DNA of 12,089 nucleotides from DASUNQ01 sp036277075 (GTDB lineage Bacteria; Acidobacteriota; Thermoanaerobaculia; Multivoradales; UBA5704), in NCBI GenBank assembly GCA_036277075.1, contig DASUNQ010000183.1, positions 1 to 12,089 of the forward strand. Reading direction: 5' to 3'. Below the pieces are notes generated by a model, which did no database searches, had not been told where the DNA came from, and saw only the letters and a program-made list of their open reading frames with translations. This document shows positions 1 to 5,467 of the stretch, in pieces. Both the position numbers and the translations under genes were made by a program. Numbering within the stretch: position 1 is the first letter of the stretch; each line of letters opens with the position of its first letter.

Positions 1-198
1 ACCGAGCAGGTGGTGACCTACTTCGAGGAGAAGCTGCAGCCGCAGGGGGCGATGGTGGTCATCGAGGCGCGCCACCTCTGCGTCGAGATGCGCGGCGTCA
101 AGAAGCCGGGCGCGCTCACCGTCACCTCCGCCATCCGCGGCATCTTCCACGAGAGGTCGGCGCGTGAAGAGTTCCTCGACCTGCTGCGCCGGCCGTAG
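1..198 (+). CDS. folE: GTP cyclohydrolase I, C-terminal part (5'-truncated by window)
   Basis: Only the last 65 codons are present; the gene enters from the left edge already in frame and ends with TAG at 196-198. FolE converts GTP to 7,8-dihydroneopterin triphosphate in the cytoplasm, the first step of tetrahydrofolate (and related pterin) synthesis. The visible part carries the family's C-terminal signature: residues 21-40 contain E-A-R-H-L-C followed by E-M-R-G-V-K-K-P-G. The Cys (partial residue 27) corresponds to the second zinc-ligand cysteine of FolE. The T-V-T-S-A-I-R-G-I-F stretch and the R-E-E-F-L-D-L-L tail are also typical. The next gene starts inside this one, which suggests co-transcription. 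The call is secure; the catalytic N-terminal half lies outside the window. Confidence 0.95.
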   Translation, partial: TEQVVTYFEEKLQPQGAMVVIEARHLCVEMRGVKKPGALTVTSAIRGIFHERSAREEFLDLLRRP

Positions 199-781
199 AC
201 CCGGCCCCACGGCGCTGCTGGCGGCCGGCCTCGTCGCGGCGGCCTGCGCGGGCGGCGCGGCGCCGCGCACGATCGAAGACCTCACCAACCCCTTCCTCGC
301 GCCCGAGCACTCGCAGTGGCTGATCGGCGCGGTCTCGCGGCTGGCCACGCCCGAGGAGGTCCAGGCCTACCTCGCGCTGCGCGACGACGCCGCGGCCGCC
401 CCCTTCATCCGCGACTTCTGGGTCCGGCGCGACCCCAACCCGCAGGCCCCCGGCAACCCGGTGCTCGAGGCGTTCGAGGAGCGCTCGGCCGCGGCCGATC
501 GCCTGTACAGCGAGTCGGGCGTCGTCGGGCGGCGCACCGCGCGCGGCACGGTGCACGTCCTCTACGGCGCGCCGTCGAAGGTCGACTTCGAGGTCTCGCC
601 GCGGGCCGAGGAGCCTGCGATCGAGGTCTGGCTCTACCCCGAGGGGAGCCCCGCCGGCCTCGATGCGCGCAGCCCTGGGCGTCACTACCGCTTCATTCGC
701 CGCGGCGACCTCACGGTGCCCTACGTGCCGCGCGGGCGGGACCCCCGTTTCGCGCCCGACCCGCGCCAGCCGCCCAACTGA
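164..781 (+). CDS. GWxTD-domain lipoprotein (degenerate signature)
   Basis: A 205-residue protein starting at GTG 164, chosen because GAGAGG (151-156) sits 7 nt upstream. This start overlaps folE by 35 nt. The N-terminus has basic residues, then a hydrophobic run (residues 17-27) ending A-A-A-Cys28, a permissive lipobox, so export and lipid anchoring are likely. Residues ~80-145 match the GWxTD family: F-x-R-D-F-W-x-R-R-D-P, a helix with E-x-R-x-x-x-A, then a strand leading to V-L-Y-G-A-P. The name-giving motif is altered here: the expected G-W-x-T-D reads G-R-R-T-A (123-127). The C-terminal third continues with V-W-L-Y-P. GWxTD proteins occur in Acidobacteriota, Bacteroidota and relatives; their function is not established. 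The fabH-like gene follows after 4 nt, consistent with one operon. Confidence 0.85.
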   Translation: MKSSSTCCAGRRPGPTALLAAGLVAAACAGGAAPRTIEDLTNPFLAPEHSQWLIGAVSRLATPEEVQAYLALRDDAAAAPFIRDFWVRRDPNPQAPGNPVLEAFEERSAAADRLYSESGVVGRRTARGTVHVLYGAPSKVDFEVSPRAEEPAIEVWLYPEGSPAGLDARSPGRHYRFIRRGDLTVPYVPRGRDPRFAPDPRQPPN

Positions 782-785
782 GCCG

Positions 786-1856
786 ATGAGCGAAACCCGC
801 GCCCTGCTGGCGGGGACCGGCGTGGCCGTGCCGCCGCGGCGGGTGGACAACCACATGCTGGCGCGCGTCCTCGACACCAGCGACGAGTGGATCCGCGAGC
901 GCAGCGGCGTCGTCACCCGCCACTACGTCGAGCCCGGGACCGGCTCGTCGGACCTGGGGACCGAGGCGGCGCGCGCCGCCCTCGCCGACGCCGGGGTGGC
1001 GCCGGAGGAGCTGGACTACATCGTCTGCGCGACGGCGACCCCGGACCACTACCTCCCGGGGATCGGCACGATGGTGCAGCAGAAGCTGGGGATCGGCGCC
1101 GTCCCGTCGCTCGACATCCGCCAGCAGTGCGCGGGCTTCGCCTACGGCCTGCAGGTGGTCGACGCGCTGGTGCGGAGCGGCATCGCGCGCACCGTGCTCC
1201 TCGTCGGAGTGGACATCCACACTTCGCTCATGCCGTTCTCCAAGCGCACCTGGGAGGTGCTCCACGACCCTGCCGCCGGGCCGCTGGAGGAGGAGCACCG
1301 CGAGTGGAACACCCGCTTCCGCTACATCGTGGTGCTCTTCGGCGACGCCGCCGGGGCGATGGTCTTCCGCGCCGGGCGCGAGGACGGGCGGGGGATCCTG
1401 CGCTCCGCGCTGCGGGGGGACGGCAACCACAAGGAGATCCTCTACACCCCCGGCGGCGGCTCCGCCTTCCGCCCCTGGGTCGACCCCGAGATGATCGCGC
1501 GCGGCGACCTGGTGCCGGTGATGGACGGGCGGCAGGTCTTCCGCCTGGCGGTGACCCGGATGCCGGAGGCGGTGCGGGAGCTGCTGGCGCAGGAAGGGAC
1601 GGGAGTCGAGGAGATCGATCTGTTGGTGATGCACCAGGCCAACCTGCGCATCTGCGAGGCGGCGCAGAAGGCGCTCGGCCTGCCCGACGAGAAGGTCTGG
1701 AACAACATCCAGCGCTACGGCAACACCACCTCCGCCACCATCCCCCTCGCCTTCCACGAGGCGCGCCAGGCGGGCAAGGCCCCGGAAGGCGCCCTCGTCG
1801 CCTTCGCCGCACTGGGCGCCGGTCTCCACTGGGGCGCGGTGCTGATGCGGGTGTAG
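786..1856 (+). CDS. fabH: 3-oxoacyl-ACP synthase III family (FabH-like)
   Basis: A 356-residue thiolase-fold condensing enzyme. FabH condenses acetyl-CoA (or another acyl-CoA) with malonyl-ACP to initiate fatty-acid synthesis in the cytoplasm. The full catalytic triad is visible: Cys115 in R-Q-Q-C-A-G-F, His283 in M-H-Q-A-N and Asn313 in Y-G-N-T-T-S-A. Also present are D-E-W-I-R-E-R-S-G near residue 33 and the F-G-D-A-A-G-A strand at 185-191. It is roughly 40 residues longer than E. coli FabH. Most of the excess is an insertion at about 147-180, between the V-G-V-D-I-H strand and F-G-D, rich in E, H, R and W. The ATG at 786 lies 4 nt after the upstream stop, without a strong Shine-Dalgarno, suggesting translational coupling. 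The insertion leaves open that it is a KAS III homologue with a different acyl specificity rather than the main FabH. Confidence 0.92.
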   Translation: MSETRALLAGTGVAVPPRRVDNHMLARVLDTSDEWIRERSGVVTRHYVEPGTGSSDLGTEAARAALADAGVAPEELDYIVCATATPDHYLPGIGTMVQQKLGIGAVPSLDIRQQCAGFAYGLQVVDALVRSGIARTVLLVGVDIHTSLMPFSKRTWEVLHDPAAGPLEEEHREWNTRFRYIVVLFGDAAGAMVFRAGREDGRGILRSALRGDGNHKEILYTPGGGSAFRPWVDPEMIARGDLVPVMDGRQVFRLAVTRMPEAVRELLAQEGTGVEEIDLLVMHQANLRICEAAQKALGLPDEKVWNNIQRYGNTTSATIPLAFHEARQAGKAPEGALVAFAALGAGLHWGAVLMRV

Positions 1857-1869
1857 GCGTTCGGCCGCG

Positions 1870-1896
1870 TACAATCGGGAGACAGAATTGGGAGGT
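1870..1896 (+). promoter_or_regulatory. Putative promoter -10 and ribosome binding site of the TA operon
   Basis: TACAAT at 1870-1875 resembles a sigma-70 -10 element just after the fabH stop. It is followed by a good Shine-Dalgarno, GGAGGT (1891-1896). No convincing -35 hexamer is visible at the correct spacing. The Shine-Dalgarno supports ATG 1906 (or GTG 1903) over the in-frame TTG at 1888, which lies upstream of it. An independent promoter would fit a toxin-antitoxin operon that regulates itself. Confidence 0.4.
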
Positions 1897-1905
1897 GACG
1901 CCGTG

Positions 1906-2148
1906 ATGAAGGGGATCGAAGAAGCGGTCGCCGCGCTCAGGCGCGACCCCGATCAGCCGGTGACGGCCGAGATCGACGGCCTGGTCCTCGAGCTGCGGCA
2001 CAAGGGGGACTCGCGGAGAGCTCGGCGGACGGCCGATGACGTCTTCAGCGAAGTGGGGAGCTGGGGAGGAGAGACTTACGAGGAGATGACGAAGCTGCTC
2101 CGCGAGTCCCGCAAACAGGGAGGCTCCAAGGAGCCGCCCGTCTTTTGA
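1906..2148 (+). CDS. VapB-like type II antitoxin
   Basis: An 80-residue protein directly upstream of a PIN-domain toxin. The N-terminal part has a short helix (I-E-E-A-V-A-A-L) then V-T-A-E-I-D-G-L-V-L-E-L-R, a strand-rich segment resembling many small antitoxins. The C-terminal part (E-T-Y-E-E-M-T-K-L-L-R-E-S-R-K-Q-G-G-S and a P-P-V-F end) is a charged helix with a flexible tail, the kind that wraps the toxin active site. ATG 1906 is preferred because GGAGGT lies 9 nt upstream; GTG 1903 would add one residue. The gene ends in TGA that overlaps the toxin's TTG start by 3 nt within TTGA (2145-2148). Assignment as antitoxin rests mainly on position and size. I do not recognise a precise DNA-binding fold. 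Confidence 0.75.
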   Translation: MKGIEEAVAALRRDPDQPVTAEIDGLVLELRHKGDSRRARRTADDVFSEVGSWGGETYEEMTKLLRESRKQGGSKEPPVF

Positions 2149-2555
2149 TCTACCTCCTCGACACCAACACCGTCATCGCGCGCCTGAACGGCAATCTCGC
2201 CGTCTCGGAGCGGCTCGCAGCGCTCGAACCGGAGGAAGTCGTCCTCTGCGCTCCGGTGCTGGCCGAGCTCCACTTCGGCGCGAGCCTCTCGGCGCGCAGA
2301 GAGCAGAACCTGGGACGGCTGGAGCGACTGGCGGACGGCATGCGGTTCCAGCCGTTCGATGCCGGAGCGGCTCGCCGCTTCGGCGACTTGAAAGCCTCTC
2401 TCCGCCGCCGCGGGATCACCAAGTCCGACTTCGATCTGGCCATCGCCGCCATCGCCCTCCAACTAGACGCGATCCTAGTATCGGAAGATGGCGCATTCCA
2501 CGACGGCTCGATTGCTAAGCTTCAAACGGAGAACTGGCTCGCGGGCGGCGAGTAG
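2145..2555 (+). CDS. vapC: PIN-domain ribonuclease toxin, VapC family
   Basis: A 136-residue PIN-domain protein, the usual VapC length. VapC toxins are Mg-dependent endoribonucleases that cut tRNA or rRNA when freed from antitoxin. The acidic site is complete: Asp6 in Y-L-L-D-T-N-T, Glu41 in V-L-A-E-L-H-F-G, Asp97 in D-L-A-I-A-A-I-A-L, and Asp115 in L-V-S-E-D-G-A-F. The tail T-E-N-W-L matches the common VapC ending. Translation starts at TTG 2145, overlapping the antitoxin stop in the tetramer TTGA. This forces coupled translation and keeps toxin output below antitoxin. No later ATG or GTG would preserve Asp6. The gene appears intact. A 246-bp stretch (2556-2801) with no recognisable gene separates it from the convergent cassette array. 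Confidence 0.92.
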   Translation: MIYLLDTNTVIARLNGNLAVSERLAALEPEEVVLCAPVLAELHFGASLSARREQNLGRLERLADGMRFQPFDAGAARRFGDLKASLRRRGITKSDFDLAIAAIALQLDAILVSEDGAFHDGSIAKLQTENWLAGGE

Positions 2556-2801
2556 GACGCTGAGGCTCGACTATGTCGTCAGCGTGCATGCCGTGCGACG
2601 GCGGCGGCCACCGGCTACGTTGAGGCGTGGCCGGATCTGGCCGGTCTTCGTCCAGGAGATCAGGGACTCCGCAACCGCCGGCGGCGCGGAGGCCGCACGC
2701 ACGCCATCGGCGACCAGGAGCCGAGTAGCGCGAGAGGCACCGTGATACCGGCGAACTTGCAGCCTCTCCTGGCGGCGGCTACGGGGACCTCGGCCACTGC
2801 C
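2556..2801. other. Intergenic stretch between vapC and the cassette array
   Basis: About 246 bp between two convergent genes. Short open frames exist on both strands but none has a credible start, ribosome site or family resemblance. GGCGAAC at 2750-2756 resembles the GCCGAAC core box of the attC sites found further right, and is followed by TGGCGGCGGC. A clear partner box is missing, so this could be a decayed distal cassette boundary. A lone GTTGAGG at 2619-2625 has no partner box. Confidence 0.35.
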
Positions 2802-3290
2802 CTATCCTGCAGGCGGCTCGAGGGGGACAAGGTGAGAGCCACCTGCGCGACCGGAGGCGCTGCCCGTAAGGCTGAGCCCTGACCCGATTCGATTCCAGGC
2901 CTCGCGGAACTGGTCCACGGCGTAGTCCTTCGGCTGAAGCCAAAAGCTCACGCGATCCTCCTTCACACCCCGGTGTGCTCGATCCCTCACCTCCTGCGGG
3001 ATGAGAACGAAGCACTCGGGAGCATCGCTTGCGACTCCTCGGCAGATGACGAAGAAATCGCCGAAGAGCCGCTCGAGGTTCCTTCCCAAGGGCACCGGCG
3101 CTCGCTTCGAGAGAGCCTTGACCTGAATGCTATGGGTCCGAAGAGCATCCTGGCTGTAGATGAGGATGTCCACACCCCTGGCGTTCCGCGCCGTGGGCAT
3201 CACGTTCCACCCGCGTCGAGACAGCCTGTAGCACACGTAGTAGAGGCCGACGTTCCCTACGACCTGGCTGGCGAGGGACTCCGCCTTCAT
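2802..3290 (-). CDS. PD-(D/E)XK nuclease-like protein (cassette 5)
   Basis: A 162-residue protein counted from ATG 3290 (GGAGG at 3300-3296 lies 5 nt upstream; the in-frame GTG 3296 overlaps that site and is unlikely). The first ~60 residues look like a restriction-endonuclease-like core. A helix (N-V-G-L-Y-Y-V-C-Y-R-L-S-R-R-G-W) is followed by A-R-G-V-D-I-L-I-Y and then S-I-Q-V-K-A-L. Asp41 and the Q-V-K triplet (Gln56, Lys58) fit the D...(D/E/Q)xK metal-binding pattern. Asn13 stands where many relatives have a helix Glu, so activity is uncertain. The tail from about residue 138 is low in recognisable structure and may be read-through of cassette-end DNA. The gene lies just downstream (on the - strand) of attC 3316-3377. 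A nuclease, Holliday-junction-resolvase-like or defence role is inference only. Confidence 0.6.
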   Translation of the reverse strand: MKAESLASQVVGNVGLYYVCYRLSRRGWNVMPTARNARGVDILIYSQDALRTHSIQVKALSKRAPVPLGRNLERLFGDFFVICRGVASDAPECFVLIPQEVRDRAHRGVKEDRVSFWLQPKDYAVDQFREAWNRIGSGLSLTGSASGRAGGSHLVPLEPPAG

Positions 3291-3315
3291 TGTCACCTCC
3301 GCCGCATTCGTAGAT

Positions 3316-3377
3316 CCTCAACGCAGGTGCCGCTGAGCGGCGGGCCTTAGCCGGCCGCTCCAGCGGCTGGGTTCGGC
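3316..3377 (-). other. attC: attC site A (between cassettes 4 and 5)
   Basis: Read on the - strand: box GCCGAAC (3377-3371), stems, then core GTTGAGG (3322-3316). On the + strand GCCGCT (3329-3334) plus GAGCGG (3335-3340) pair with CCGCTC (3355-3360) plus AGCGGC (3362-3367), leaving base 3361 unpaired. It is 62 bp. The left box is the most divergent of the four. The stop of the preceding gene (TAA, 3349-3347) lies in the hairpin loop. Confidence 0.8.
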
Positions 3378-3892
3378 TCTACCCTTCGATCCCCAGCAGG
3401 TAGGTACGGTTTGATATCGCGCTCGACAAACTCCCTGAACGCCTGATCAAACTCGTCGGCTAGCCCACGATCCCAGGCTGTACGGAACTCCGGATACTGC
3501 ATCCAGTCCTTGATGTAGTCCTCCCATCCCTGCCACTGGGCGCGATCTAGCTCGCCTTTCTGCCGCCTGTACTGGAAGTATGCAGACTCTAGCTCGCAGA
3601 GTTTGACCTCGAAGAGCGCTGCCTTGTGCCTCTCTTCCACCGTCCACATTGCAGCTCGCGGTGCGTACGGGACCAACTGATGGAGCTCGGGCTTGTCAAC
3701 AAAGAGGAGAAGCCATTCGCGGTACTGCCGGTTCAAATCATTGAAACGTTGAAGCGCTTGGTGGCGATGGCCCCTGCGAATCTCAAGAAAGTATGCCGCA
3801 ACGGCTATCACAACGCCGAGGGCCGTCGCAAGTTGCGCGAACGGCTCAAGCAGTTCCGCTGCGCCTCGAAAATCCACAGGCCACTCCTTCAT
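3347..3892 (-). CDS. Single-TM protein with cytoplasmic helical domain (cassette 4)
   Basis: A 181-residue protein from ATG 3892, which lies 4 nt after the core box of attC site B (3902-3896); no clear Shine-Dalgarno fits in that space. An upstream in-frame start would begin translation inside attC and is disfavoured. Residues ~19-37 form one transmembrane helix (A-Q-L-A-T-A-L-G-V-V-I-A-V-A-A-Y-F-L), followed by a basic stop (R-R-G-H-R). The rest is helical and charged, rich in W and Y: F-N-D-L-N-R-Q-Y-R-E-W, D-K-P-E-L-H, then Y-I-K-D-W-M-Q-Y-P-E-F. The last ~11 residues (from about 170) are encoded by the following attC, because its box reads GCCGAAC instead of carrying a TAA. I do not recognise the family. 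Similar one-TM helical proteins are common as cassette and accessory genes. Confidence 0.72.
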   Translation of the reverse strand: MKEWPVDFRGAAELLEPFAQLATALGVVIAVAAYFLEIRRGHRHQALQRFNDLNRQYREWLLLFVDKPELHQLVPYAPRAAMWTVEERHKAALFEVKLCELESAYFQYRRQKGELDRAQWQGWEDYIKDWMQYPEFRTAWDRGLADEFDQAFREFVERDIKPYLPAGDRRVEPNPAAGAAG

Positions 3893-3895
3893 GTC

Positions 3896-3956
3896 GCCGA
3901 ACGCCTTTGCCGATGAGCGGCGGCTTTGCCGTCCGCTCGATCGGCCGGTGTTAGAC
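3896..3956 (-). other. attC: attC site B (between cassettes 3 and 4)
   Basis: The clearest site. On the - strand it starts GTCTAAC (3956-3950), a perfect RYYYAAC box, and ends at core GTTCGGC (3902-3896). On the + strand GCCGAT (3909-3914) plus GAGCGGCGGC (3915-3924) pair with GCCG (3928-3931) and CCGCTC (3933-3938), then ATCGGC (3940-3945). Single unpaired bases lie at 3932 and 3939, with a TTT loop. The TAA stop of the DUF218 gene lies inside the GTCTAAC box, and the next gene's ATG follows the core by 4 nt. Confidence 0.88.
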
Positions 3957-4868
3957 GGCACCTTGATAGCGCCCCCCCAACTCGTCGCTGCGATCCGCCC
4001 TCATTGGAACGCGCTTGAATAAATCGGCGAAGATTTCGTACATCATTGCCTTGACATATGGGGCCGTTAGGACAATCGGATCTTCAACAGCGTTCGACTC
4101 AGCGCCCACAAGAACGACGGATTCTACTCTATCGTGCCACTCCGTACTGCCTTCTACAAGCTGCTCCACGTCAGCCGAGATGCGAATAAGATGGAATGTA
4201 GAGCTGACGAGGAAGAGCCGGACCTTCTCACCGGACCGGACGAACCTGTCGGTCAGCAAGTTGCGGATGTTATCGGTGGTGCTCTTCGCTTGCCGCTCGA
4301 GGTTGCGGGCGTAGTTGTGACGCGCCGAAAAGCTTGGATCACGGTTCAAGAGTTTGTTGAATTCGCGCTCGAGCGCGCGCGCCTCATCGTTGACCAAGAC
4401 GAGGTCGCGCTTACCCGGCTCGGCTGGGTGGTGGCCAGAGAAAACGACCTTGAATTCCGTTGTCGGAAACTGCTTCAGGGCTTCGTAGGCCGCACGGGCG
4501 CGGTGGTCACGCACGTCGTGCCCCTGACAACCCAAGACCAGCATTACATGATTCACATCTGCATGGAACTCCATCACTTCAAGTGGCGAGGTCTCAAGAT
4601 AGCCCCGATCCTGAAGTACGCTGCGGCAATAGCCGAGGGCGGCTCGAATGAACTCGGCCGAGATCCACTTTCGGTAGACAAGTTGCGCGATAACGGACGC
4701 AGCAAGATCGGCCGCGCCCGGAGGAAATTGCTCGCGCCAGGCGATAAGGGCCTTGCGGTTATCCAGATGAGTGATGAACTCCCGAAAGTCGAGATACCGC
4801 CAGGAACGTTCAAAAGCTGTCCGCGGCTCCTGTTCCTTGGCGCCTAGAGTCTTTTGGTAGTAGATCAT
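3951..4868 (-). CDS. DUF218/YdcF-like domain protein, soluble (cassette 3)
   Basis: A 305-residue protein from ATG 4868, with GAGGGA about 5 nt upstream. The C-terminal two thirds match the DUF218 (YdcF/ElyC/SanA-type) fold: V-M-L-V-L-G-C (108-114), Arg123 with A-A-Y-E-A-L, V-V-F-S-G-H-H (141-147), D-E-A (161-163), the polar S-T-T-D-N (196-200), and V-S-S-T-F-H-L-I-R (221-229). These correspond to the family's LG, SGG, sEA, S.nT..N and VTs..H..R motifs. Unlike E. coli ElyC or SanA there is no transmembrane helix or signal. Instead there is a helical N-terminal region of ~100 residues rich in W, Y and R. DUF218 proteins are linked to envelope or nucleotide biology but the reaction is not settled. 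The TAA stop falls inside the attC box, so the coding part fills the cassette. Confidence 0.85.
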   Translation of the reverse strand: MIYYQKTLGAKEQEPRTAFERSWRYLDFREFITHLDNRKALIAWREQFPPGAADLAASVIAQLVYRKWISAEFIRAALGYCRSVLQDRGYLETSPLEVMEFHADVNHVMLVLGCQGHDVRDHRARAAYEALKQFPTTEFKVVFSGHHPAEPGKRDLVLVNDEARALEREFNKLLNRDPSFSARHNYARNLERQAKSTTDNIRNLLTDRFVRSGEKVRLFLVSSTFHLIRISADVEQLVEGSTEWHDRVESVVLVGAESNAVEDPIVLTAPYVKAMMYEIFADLFKRVPMRADRSDELGGRYQGAV

Positions 4869-4900
4869 GCTGTCCCTCGTCTAAGTCGATTCGTAGCGCC

Positions 4901-4959
4901 GTCGAACGTGGTTGCTGTTCAGCGGCGGTGCAGCGCTCCGCTGCAACAGCGGGTTCGGC
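4901..4959 (-). other. attC: attC site C (between cassettes 2 and 3)
   Basis: 59 bp. On the - strand it opens with GCCGAAC (4959-4953) and ends at core GTTCGAC (4907-4901), which are nearly exact reverse complements. On the + strand CTGTT (4915-4919) plus CAGCGG (4920-4925) pair with CCGCTG (4938-4943) and AACAG (4945-4949), leaving base 4944 unpaired. Compensating changes relative to the other sites (CAGCGG with CCGCTG instead of GAGCGG with CCGCTC) support selection on pairing. Confidence 0.85.
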
Positions 4960-5383
4960 GGCCCGGCGACCCGCCCCGCGACTGCGGCGCGTCTTCGGCC
5001 AGCCCGAGAATCTTGATTGCCTCACGGTACTCGTCCTCGCGGAGGCCGTGCATCAGGTGCCGGAGGTTATTGGAGTACATCCGCTCGGCCAGCGTTGGCG
5101 CCAAGTCCCGGAACTTCGGCCCGTAGGTGCCGAAGTCGAGAAAGTGGTCGAACGTGACCACAGGTCCACGTTTGCCGGGCACGGAAGTTCTGCGCGGGCC
5201 GATCCCAATCCAGTTGACCTGGCCGGCGACCCCGTTGGCGCGCGCATCGGGGCCGATGCCGCCAACCCCAATGACAGCGCCGAAGTCGCGGTTCCGGACT
5301 GCTCCCATGCAGTCATAGACCCCGAAGCAACCATTCTGATCGGGATCGCCGTGGTGAGTCCGCTTATAGACAAGCACGCGCAC
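4919..5383 (-). CDS. Conserved protein of unknown function (cassette 2)
   Basis: A 154-residue protein from GTG 5383, with AGAGG about 8 nt upstream. It is not a family with a known function. Notable patterns: V-Y-K-R-T-H-H-G-D-P (5-14), G-C-F-G-V-Y-D-C-M-G (18-27), A-V-I-G-V-G-G-I-G (36-44), V-N-W-I-G-I-G-P (56-63) and V-T-F-D-H-F (76-81). These are dense in H, D, C and G, as in a small enzyme with a compact alpha/beta fold. The second half is helical (L-A-E-R-M-Y, E-A-I-K-I-L-G-L-A). The His/Asp/Cys-rich N-terminus could bind metal or a nucleotide, but no catalytic assignment is possible. The last ~13 residues are encoded by attC C, whose box reads GCCGAAC, so translation runs on to a TGA (4921-4919) in the hairpin. 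Confidence 0.82.
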   Translation of the reverse strand: MRVLVYKRTHHGDPDQNGCFGVYDCMGAVRNRDFGAVIGVGGIGPDARANGVAGQVNWIGIGPRRTSVPGKRGPVVTFDHFLDFGTYGPKFRDLAPTLAERMYSNNLRHLMHGLREDEYREAIKILGLAEDAPQSRGGSPGRRTRCCSGALHRR

Positions 5384-5407
5384 GAATGTCGCCTCTTGGC
5401 TCGCGCC

Positions 5408-5467
5408 GCCGAACGTTGTTACTGCTGAGCGGCGGCGAAGCCGCCCGCTCGAGCAGCCGGGTTAGCC
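5408..5467 (-). other. attC: attC site D (between cassettes 1 and 2)
   Basis: 60 bp. On the - strand it opens with GGCTAAC (5467-5461), which contains the TAA stop of the membrane-protein gene, and ends at core GTTCGGC (5414-5408). On the + strand CTGCT (5422-5426) plus GAGCGGCGGC (5427-5436) pair with GCCG (5440-5443), CCGCTC (5445-5450) and AGCAG (5452-5456). Unpaired bases are at 5444 and 5451, with a GAA loop. The pattern matches site B almost base for base. Confidence 0.88.

Noticed and set aside
122..1874. Long - strand open frames opposite the GWxTD and fabH genes
   Set aside because: They are Arg/Ala/Gly/Pro-rich shadows caused by high third-position GC, with no family resemblance.
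2619..2625. GTTGAGG on the + strand after vapC as a possible core box of an attC, which would make vapBC a cassette
   Set aside because: No AAC-type partner box or hairpin lies within the preceding 80 bp, and vapBC has the opposite orientation and its own promoter-like sequence.
2488..2745. A small + strand frame overlapping the end of vapC
   Set aside because: It begins inside vapC, lacks a ribosome site, and is Arg/Ala-rich without motifs.
4134..4847. A 237-codon + strand open frame across cassette 3
   Set aside because: It is antisense to the DUF218 gene, which has family motifs, a ribosome site and a stop in the attC box; the + frame has no recognisable motifs.
3316..5467. The four hairpin sites as transcription terminators, REP elements or CRISPR repeats
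   Set aside because: They lack T-runs, carry imperfect stems with a bulge at a fixed place plus outer core boxes, and are 0.5-1 kb apart with genes between, unlike CRISPR spacing.
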